From Chitinophagaceae bacterium (lineage in GTDB: Bacteria > Bacteroidota > Bacteroidia > Chitinophagales > Chitinophagaceae): a stretch of DNA of 55,029 nucleotides. Where the stretch lies: NCBI GenBank assembly GCA_023251255.1, contig JAHEZD010000036.1, positions 1-55,029 on the forward strand, in the 5' to 3' direction. This document shows, piece after piece, positions 51,901 to 55,029 of this stretch. The translations under genes were made by a program, and so were the position numbers. Positions within the stretch are counted from its first letter, which is position 1, and the number at the start of each line of letters is the position of its first letter. A model generated the notes under the pieces. That model saw nothing but the letters and a program-made list of their open reading frames with translations, ran no database searches and was not told the DNA's origin.

Positions 51901-54900
51901 AATACCCTTACCATTACCGGTACAAGAACCGGCAATGGTTTCATACACGGTAATATCCAACGCACACATGCCTTTACCACAGGAGTGGCCTATGCGTTTG
52001 AAGGTCCTGACAATACCATTACCTTCTCTACCGTATCATCTGTAAGCAGCATCACCGTTTCTGTTGTTGAAGCACCGATTGGCGATTTCCCTTTTGGCGG
52101 TTCCATCAGCAGGGTGTACAATATAGATGTTCCATCGGGAACATATACTGCTACGTTACGCCTCCACTATGAAGATGATGAACTGAATGGCAATGATGAA
52201 TCTTCCATGGCCTTATGGAATTACAATGGTTCTACATGGGGCAGTATAGGTAAAACAGGCAACAGCACCAGTTCCAATTATGTGGAACAAAGCGGATTAA
52301 CAAATATCAGCAACCGATGGACCTGCTCCGGTGCTTCAAACCTGGTGCAATGGAATGGAAGCGTAAGTACTGACTGGAATACGGCGGCCAACTGGACCGT
52401 TGTTCAGGGTTCGGGATCCACTCCCCCATCCTCATCGGACATTGTTGATTTAGGAACAGCAACGTTCATCAACCAGCCGACCATCACCAATAATGCAACC
52501 GCTAAGAATGTTATTTTTGGGAGCACCCAAGCTGTAACACTTACCCTTGGCAGCGGTGGCTCCCTGACCACTTTGGGAAACATCAACGGTACCTGGAGCA
52601 GTAATGCAACGCATACCATTAACGTAAACAATCAATCCTTAACGGTTAATGGTAATATAGACCTAGGTGACGGGACAAACGGCCATGCCATTGACCTTAA
52701 CATTGACGCAGGAACTACAACTATCCTTGGCTCCCTGGTAGAAACAGGAGGGGCCAATATAAATTTCAGCGGGGCAGGAACATTAAACATTTCCGGTGAT
52801 TTCAATTACAACAGTGGAACATTCACTGCCGGAAGCGGTACCGTGGTATATAACGGCACCCAAAATCAGGCTGTAGCAAATATTAACTACAATAACCTTA
52901 CTGTTAACAAAGCTTCGGGGATAGCTACCATAAATTCCATTGTAACCATTGCTGGCAACCTGCTGGTTTCCTCCGGTGAGCTGGATAATTTCTCTACCAC
53001 CACCATCATGGGAAATGTGACCATTTCTACGGGAGCCATCTTACAAAACAGCAATATCTTACATGTTGGCGGCAACTGGGACAACAGTGGCAGTTTTACT
53101 GGTGCAGGTGTAAATATCATTTTTGATGGTGCAGGTACCCAAACAATTTCTGCGAGTACCTTCAATAACCTGGAAATAAACAAGCCACCCAACTCGCTTG
53201 CTGTCCTTACAGGAGATATCATCTTAAATGGAAACCTGGTAGGAACATCTGGCATACTGGATATTAAATCATTCTTTTTCAACAGGCTGGCTGTTGGCGG
53301 ATCAGCGACAATTGCCAATGCCGCTACCTTAATTGTTGCGGCAGACAATGCCCCGAACAAATTCGCCAGTTATTCCTTGGGTGCCAGCAGCACAGTCATA
53401 TTCAATGGTACCGGCACACAGCACTTACTATTGCCGGGTGTGGCGTATGGCAATTTAACCTTCAGGAATGCCGGGCCTAAAATACTTTATACACCCATTA
53501 CCGTAAATGGCAATCTAACCATTGAGAGCGGGGCCAGTTTTGATGGAGGTTCCAATACCATTACCTTAAATGGCAACTGGGTCAATAATGGAACCTATAC
53601 AGCTTCCACCAGCACTTTGCTATGTGCCGGGACTACCAAGACCATTACGGGCAATACCACTTTTAACAAGGTAACGGTTACAGGAAGTTATACCATGTTG
53701 AATGACGTTGTATTCAATGGCCTGCTCAATATTACCAGTACGGGCTCCTTCAGTGCTGGATCAACTATCACCACCACACTTTACGGCGATTTAATAAACA
53801 GTGGCATACTGTACTCGCTCGGAACATCCACTTTTACGGGGAATGCTGTACAGACCTTAAGCTTAATCAATGCTGTGACAACTGTGGCCCTGACCGTAAA
53901 TTTCAATGGTCCGGTTTCACCTGTTCTCAACTCAACTTCTGCTCCACAATTTGGTTTCCTGAATATCAATAATACAGGTGGCATAAACCCAAGTACCGGA
54001 TGGACCATATTGTACTCCTTGGCAGTGGCGAGTGGGGCTTCATTTAACGGAGGTATCTATGTTCACAATATAGCAGGTGCTATAACAAACAATGGTACCA
54101 TTACCAGTAGTGGTACTTTAAACCTTGTTCCTTCATCAGCCGTTCCAATAAACTTCGGCACTAATTTTTCAAGTACAGGTACCGTTATCTTTGGCGGTGC
54201 GGGTGCAATGACACTGATAGGCACCCCTACCTCCCTGCACAATGTTGTCATCTCGAACACGAACAGTGCAGGAATAACACCGCCGTCGGACTGGAGCATT
54301 ACCAATGACCTTAGTGTAAATACCGGATCCATATTGAATGCGGGCAGCCACTCCTATTTGGTGGGGGGCAATATATTGAGCAATGGTACCATCAGAAGTG
54401 GAACTTCCACTTTTACCATGAACGGTGCTACTATACAGGATATCCATACCCTGTCCGATTTCAATAACCTTACCATCAACAAAGCAACAGGTTCCACCAC
54501 TTTATCATCGAACATAACAGTGAACGGTACATTGAACTTTATTGCAGGCAGCATACAAACAGGTAGCAATATCCTTATGCAACCTTCATCCGGAACCATT
54601 ACAGGTGCAGCCCAAAATACCGGATGGGTAAATGGCCTGCTCCAAAAAAATATTGCGACCGGCAATACTTCAAAAGTGTATGAGATAGGTGATGGTGCGA
54701 GCTACACACCTGTCTCCATCGTATTTTCAAATGTTACAGTACCCGGTACCCTCACCGCATCCACCAATACAGGCGACCACTCCGATATTGGTAATTCTGC
54801 CATCAGTGCAACTGCAAGCGTAAACCGTGTCTGGACATTGAACAACAGTGGTACCAGCTTCACGAGTTACAATGCAACATTCAATTTTGTTGCAAGTGAC

Positions 54901-55029
54901 CTTGATAATGGCGCCGTAACAAGTAATTTCATAGTGGGGAAGTACAGTACCGGTTTATGGACATATCCAACGGTTGGCCTATTGACATCTACCAGTACAC
55001 AAGCAACCGCCTTAACCACGTTAGGGGAT
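39910..55029 (+). CDS. Giant secreted repeat protein, at least 5,040 residues (open at window end)
   Basis: The frame is open from the ATG at 39910 to the window edge, 5,040 codons with no stop; I read it codon by codon for much of its length. The signal peptide ends SSAFGQ (residue 30). Three diverged units follow: residues 37-1059, 1072-2134 and 2288-3136. Each starts with YATISSAVTALNASGV- or YNVGxGxxFTSL-like sequence and ends DIGADE or DMGAYE. They contain NNTI-rich, right-handed beta-helix-like repeats. Between units 2 and 3 is a GVTITDGTG..YYKRSS..IDYSLL domain. An Ig-like region (VCAGDSLSLTV.., about 3140-3290) and two WNGSxSTDWNTAANW-type modules (about 3305 and 4146) precede a tail of short repeats such as GNWTNNGTF and FNNLTI. 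A T9SS sorting domain is expected beyond the window. Probably an adhesin or surface filament; its role is unproven. Confidence 0.85.
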   Translation, partial: MKNRTVCLPGILTFILLLIAMVYTSSAFGQINGTKSIPGDYATISSAVTALNASGVGTGGVTFNVAANYAETISATISLTATGTAANPIVFQKDPSTTGANPIITAYTTGIGTPATAVQDGIWRLVGSDYVTIDGIDLSDNPANTSNPSTMEYGYALYKASTSNGCQFVTIKNCVITLNNINNALGSGPMVDGSTGIIVTNALPATATSAVTPITGGTNSNNKFYGNTIQNCNTGIGLIGYAAASPFTLADTNNDVGGSSAPTGNTIINYGGAAGAANPAVAVRTLAQYGLNVSYNTINNNNGSGANHPNILRGLFISTATSANANITYNSITLKGSGTTQAVAGIENTSGSTPANNTINISNNNIVNCSYTTATTGTFYGIYNNGASPSTLSINSNSISSNAFSATSTGIFYGIHNSGIASTVTLNGNIISGNSTAAPTTGNFYGIRNSAASTSLTINSNTLFSNSTSSTTEVHYPIYNSGAVTGTISIDSNNIGTGIASAMTFNAANSGSQVFIYNGGGGAGAVLSISKNTIQGITYAVAGSGSNTYISNTAATLSQAINDNTFTNLNVNTTGNIIFITNSVVVPSTGTQNVNNNAISGTFTKTGAGGTVTLFTSAATSLANTVINNNNNNFSNITVTGTTNIAGWVNTDAGAATKTIQNNTFSNWTGGTGTLTGMSVNLTGTNNATTGNTISNISGAGVVNGIITAAGNDKIYSNTISSLASTGTAATVTGIFVTSGTTKNIYQNTIYNLQGNGVTTGSVRGIVISGGTTVNAYQNTIYSLQANTLTTGSVSGIWISGGSTIVAHSNKIYDLSSTGSALTTGFIYGFQVSGAVANASVTIRNNLVGDLRTPSASATNPIIGIGLVSTGTTSNLNVYNNTIYLAATSTGTNFGTSGIYHTASATATTASLDLRNNIIYNASVPNGTGFSVAYRRSSTTLTNYNTASNNNLFYAGLAAANRLLFYDGTNSDQFLSTYKTRVASRDAQSVTEDMVTASKFISTSGASASFLHLDPTKASQAESGGTNIASVTTDFDGQIRQGQTGYVGTGTAPDIGADEMEGIRISALSGNYNVGAGQTFTSLTNADGLFANINSRGLSGNVTVNITSDLLAEDGTNVLYQWAEQGVGNYTLTIKPDASTARVISGNVVTGMIRLNGAKRVTIDGSNGTTTNYLTFRNTNASGTFTGTAFTFINGASNNTIKYSNVEAYANATNGVILFSTSTIAGGNSNNQISNCNINATVSSNSGNVCIYSAGTVGKENSSNTISNNTIYNYKDRALDISSTGSTAWTISGNSCYNGDISGTINNAAGTIYHVIRVLGGAGYSILNNYIGGNASLASGTSAVYSSTLGNVSYYGILLTTSSASPASSIKGNTIANVTVSAIPTAASSVVFIGIETNGSGISIGGTLSGDGNTIGSVSANGSIAVTTTTAATTSTSLVRGINCNSTGGLVTGNKVGGIDIRNIGASPAATSLIGIYVSNPTAPSQVTSNIVGAAAVPNSIRVLSTSTAVASSLTGILIGTSVASTVLVDGNTVQNISNLNTSNTTGPLVGISSGAATAAGNVTISNNTVSSLLATAFSVGTGSPTSSYFIGIGNTGAAGTVKINNNIIKNLSTNSTAGNFNAIRNTGAVINTIQINNNQIGNSSSPIITFNAAASGSQLFINNTGGAATASLSISNNDFQGVTYSLASTGANTYILNSAATLSQAINGNTFTNLNVNTSGSITFISNSVIVPATGTQNVNNNSIVGTFNKVGTGTVTLFTNIASSASGSVINNSNNNFSNMTVAGAASIAGWVNTDAGASTKTIQNNIFSNWTGGTGSLTAMSINVTGANNATTGNLITKISGAGAITGIATGAGNDNIYSNTIDTLSSTGASAVTAIAVTGGTTKNIYKNKIFDISGSNAASTVNGILVSGGITVNVYNNLIGNLRTPAANSATDAIRGISITSATAASNINVYYNTIYLNASSTGATFSTTGIYHLTSTTATTATLDLRNNSITNTSTPKGAGVTVAYRRSDATLTNYAATSNNNLFYAGTPGTGNLIFYGATISDQTLANYIARVSTRDALSVTQNLTSKFLSTTGASPVFLHMDASQASVIESGAANIAGFTDDFDGQVRAGNTGYTGSSSSPDIGADEIFGIETTPPTITYTLLTNTTSTANRNVTGVTITDGTGVNTATGTKPRIYYKRSSDANAWLDNSFSTNGWKYTEATNSVSPFTFTIDYSLLYDGSNATAGAIQYFIVAQDIATTANIAINSGTFNTAPSSVDLTSTAFPITGTVNSYTIPFAGTYNVGTGEVFTSLTKTDGLFAAINSAGLSGNVTLNIVSDLAEDGTTALNQWTESGAGNYTLTIQSDAPTERTISGNAVGGLIRLNGTDRVKIDGSNGGSGTYLTFKNTNTSGSTGTAFAFMNGATNDTLQYCTISAYANASNGTILFGTSTVAGGNSNDLIDNCIISASVASNTGNVAIYSEGTTGNENSNNTISNNTVYNYRDRALDIAATGSTGWNILANSFYNGDIAGTINYAAATTLQGIRISGGSGYSILNNYIGGNAALASGSNAIYSSTLGNLSYQGILLTTSSPTPASNIKGNTISAISLASVPTAANSNALTGIETNGSGINIGGSNAGEGNTIGSNSSNGAITVTTTSASVAFTSLIKGINCASTGGAIIGNQVAGFDINNIGTAPAPSSFIGLSINSVSAPSPVTNNIIGSNGTSNSIRVLSTSSATTTALTGISIGSLVNSDILLNGNMVENISQLSLTSSGSFTGISNGASSGLVTINNDTIQNIVTAANSSTGSTTYTGIVSSSATAITNNIISNIALASTGTNAQVIGINASGAFAITISGNIISSLSTASHKATANAETGDPAGSAIIGILNSTSVAGQVINNNRFAGFSATSSAGVNVVVMGIGITSTGSGNIFNNRFGTMTNLTTGSAPAICHIMAANGAFNVYNNTLRISNLTNTNSMKIYGIVHASATDWNYYNNTVRVGGSASGAALRSAAFLLSATSAPILKNNIFFNIRTGTGYNYAISNLGTPPSNWPANTSDYNDFYNINSNTIAEWGNNTSKTFAQWQSLTGGDAHSISNPISFITSTYDLEPDSITNCNFNNTGIPITTPVAITTDINNNPRNATNPDMGAYEFHYTGFSVIVGSNSPVCAGDSLSLTVAPGNALVPSYSWRNPANVVVSTSQNPTVALTAGQFKVTVTDSTGCYVTDSTLVLINQRPTASINSQLSLCDSGLVNLNISVTGSGAFNGVLSNGDIFSGTAPSTITVPVNVSATTSYSISSLSDGSCTSIAADIPDIVTIVATHKGDWLGLSNDWNDPLNWCGGVLPTSTTDVTIPIGTSIMPLIMSSANCNNLTINSGDTLTVTGTGTLNIAGTLTNNGAYIDNGTTNFNGASGQQSFSGITTFNNLLLNNTSGVLLPVSITVKNNLTFATGTLNANNFNISLKGNWTNNVSTAAFTGGTAGVTFSGTGAQSIGGGFVTTFNNLTISNTGSTVSLNVNASITGNLSVSSGTFDLAGFTANRATTGGTITVSNNATLKIGGTNTFPVNYTTNTLVVASTVQYSGANQTVANQVYGNLTLSSSGGATIKTFPSSSLTVVGNLSSTLGTGSSLSFTAASNITVNGNVSIGASTTFNGGSYSHNMGGNWTNSGTFNGNTGTIIFSGTGAVVGGAGTQNFNNLTIAASLVGFSNSSISLTGNLATTGSGSFTQTSGGTLLMAGSGTTISGTGISLDNLTVSGTVSTTTSLTITGNLSVSGSFNASSGTIVMSGTSKTISSAGSIGFTALHVTGSISTAADFSISSDLTVSGSLSASAGTATFTGSATLSGTANLFNTIINGTSLQLSAGSMLGIANVFTITSGILDVTTSGPNSVNFNGTGAQNVNAITYSNLVLSNGNTKTLAGPITTIHDITIGTGTTLDPSTYTLSVYGNWTNNGTFIPGSSTVQVLGPATAYVTGATTFNILTSNTSSATTELILQSNVSAAIVNMVNGIITTGSNTLTITGTRTGNGFIHGNIQRTHAFTTGVAYAFEGPDNTITFSTVSSVSSITVSVVEAPIGDFPFGGSISRVYNIDVPSGTYTATLRLHYEDDELNGNDESSMALWNYNGSTWGSIGKTGNSTSSNYVEQSGLTNISNRWTCSGASNLVQWNGSVSTDWNTAANWTVVQGSGSTPPSSSDIVDLGTATFINQPTITNNATAKNVIFGSTQAVTLTLGSGGSLTTLGNINGTWSSNATHTINVNNQSLTVNGNIDLGDGTNGHAIDLNIDAGTTTILGSLVETGGANINFSGAGTLNISGDFNYNSGTFTAGSGTVVYNGTQNQAVANINYNNLTVNKASGIATINSIVTIAGNLLVSSGELDNFSTTTIMGNVTISTGAILQNSNILHVGGNWDNSGSFTGAGVNIIFDGAGTQTISASTFNNLEINKPPNSLAVLTGDIILNGNLVGTSGILDIKSFFFNRLAVGGSATIANAATLIVAADNAPNKFASYSLGASSTVIFNGTGTQHLLLPGVAYGNLTFRNAGPKILYTPITVNGNLTIESGASFDGGSNTITLNGNWVNNGTYTASTSTLLCAGTTKTITGNTTFNKVTVTGSYTMLNDVVFNGLLNITSTGSFSAGSTITTTLYGDLINSGILYSLGTSTFTGNAVQTLSLINAVTTVALTVNFNGPVSPVLNSTSAPQFGFLNINNTGGINPSTGWTILYSLAVASGASFNGGIYVHNIAGAITNNGTITSSGTLNLVPSSAVPINFGTNFSSTGTVIFGGAGAMTLIGTPTSLHNVVISNTNSAGITPPSDWSITNDLSVNTGSILNAGSHSYLVGGNILSNGTIRSGTSTFTMNGATIQDIHTLSDFNNLTINKATGSTTLSSNITVNGTLNFIAGSIQTGSNILMQPSSGTITGAAQNTGWVNGLLQKNIATGNTSKVYEIGDGASYTPVSIVFSNVTVPGTLTASTNTGDHSDIGNSAISATASVNRVWTLNNSGTSFTSYNATFNFVASDLDNGAVTSNFIVGKYSTGLWTYPTVGLLTSTSTQATALTTLGD
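40018..43086 (+). repeat. Giant protein unit 1
   Basis: Runs from IPGDYATISSAVTALNA to GTAPDIGADE. It shares its later half (from GITYAVAGSGSNTYI near 41515) with unit 2 (GVTYSLASTGANTYI near 44953). Shared motifs are TNLNVNT, AGWVNTDAGA, KTIQNN and FSNWTGGTG. Confidence 0.75.
43123..46311 (+). repeat. Giant protein unit 2
   Basis: Runs from YNVGAGQTFTSLTNADGLF to SSPDIGADE. Its first half matches unit 3 (DGLFANINSRGLSGNV against DGLFAAINSAGLSGNV). Its second half matches unit 1. By eye, DNA identity with unit 3 is about three quarters in the best stretches. Confidence 0.8.
46771..49317 (+). repeat. Giant protein unit 3
   Basis: Runs from YNVGTGEVFTSLTKTDGLF to NPDMGAYE. It matches the first half of unit 2 but has its own second half without the TNLNVNT/AGWVNTDAGA part, so it ends earlier. 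Confidence 0.75.

Overview
The window looks like a chromosomal segment of a Bacteroidota bacterium, most likely of the Chitinophagaceae type. The reasons are a type IX secretion (T9SS) C-terminal sorting domain at the end of the 37879-39612 reading frame, a TonB-dependent receptor with an N-terminal carboxypeptidase-regulatory-like domain, a fused SecDF, several TAnnTTTG promoter elements, few Shine-Dalgarno sequences, and many lipoproteins. The family-level assignment is an inference.

Left part (1-8340): a metal-related region. It holds the tail of a DUF4331 protein, a small His-containing exported protein, a His-rich TonB receptor and a HupE/UreJ permease. On the other strand are a DUF4352-like lipoprotein, a triple metal-binding-domain protein (5974-6399) and a TPR lipoprotein. 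The gaps are rich in short repeats: a hairpin element at 313-449, an array of GTCATTGCGA repeats at 870-1268, REP-like inverted pairs and dispersed repeats.

Middle (8526-32296): mostly housekeeping genes. They are groES-groEL, a YhhN membrane protein, a small membrane protein, an FKBP lipoprotein and secDF. A czcCBA-type divalent-cation efflux operon follows, headed by a second small His-rich protein with a Pro-rich end. A tight di-heme oxidoreductase-Rieske-porin operon sits behind a DtxR-like palindrome. After these come a YdeI-like protein, hutH, a tRNA-Arg(UCU), a 24-bp-arm palindrome, a CPA1 Na+/H+ antiporter, an alpha/beta hydrolase and an LLM-class flavin oxidoreductase.

Right part (32300-55029): two very large secreted, Ser/Thr/Asn/Gly-rich repeat proteins. 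The first (32966-39612, about 2,200 residues) has an FN3-like region, DUF2341, a LamG-like domain, beta-helix-like repeats and a T9SS type A sorting domain. It is split by an apparent one-base frameshift near 37810. The second starts at 39910 and stays open to the window edge (at least 5,040 codons). It carries three diverged units of about 850-1,060 residues, each ending in a DIGADE-like motif, followed by an Ig-like region and a long tail of short repeats. A 265-bp block covering promoter, leader and first codons is present upstream of both genes. Upstream of the first gene it ends in a truncated copy of the second gene's start. This pair and its duplicated leader are the most unusual part of the window.
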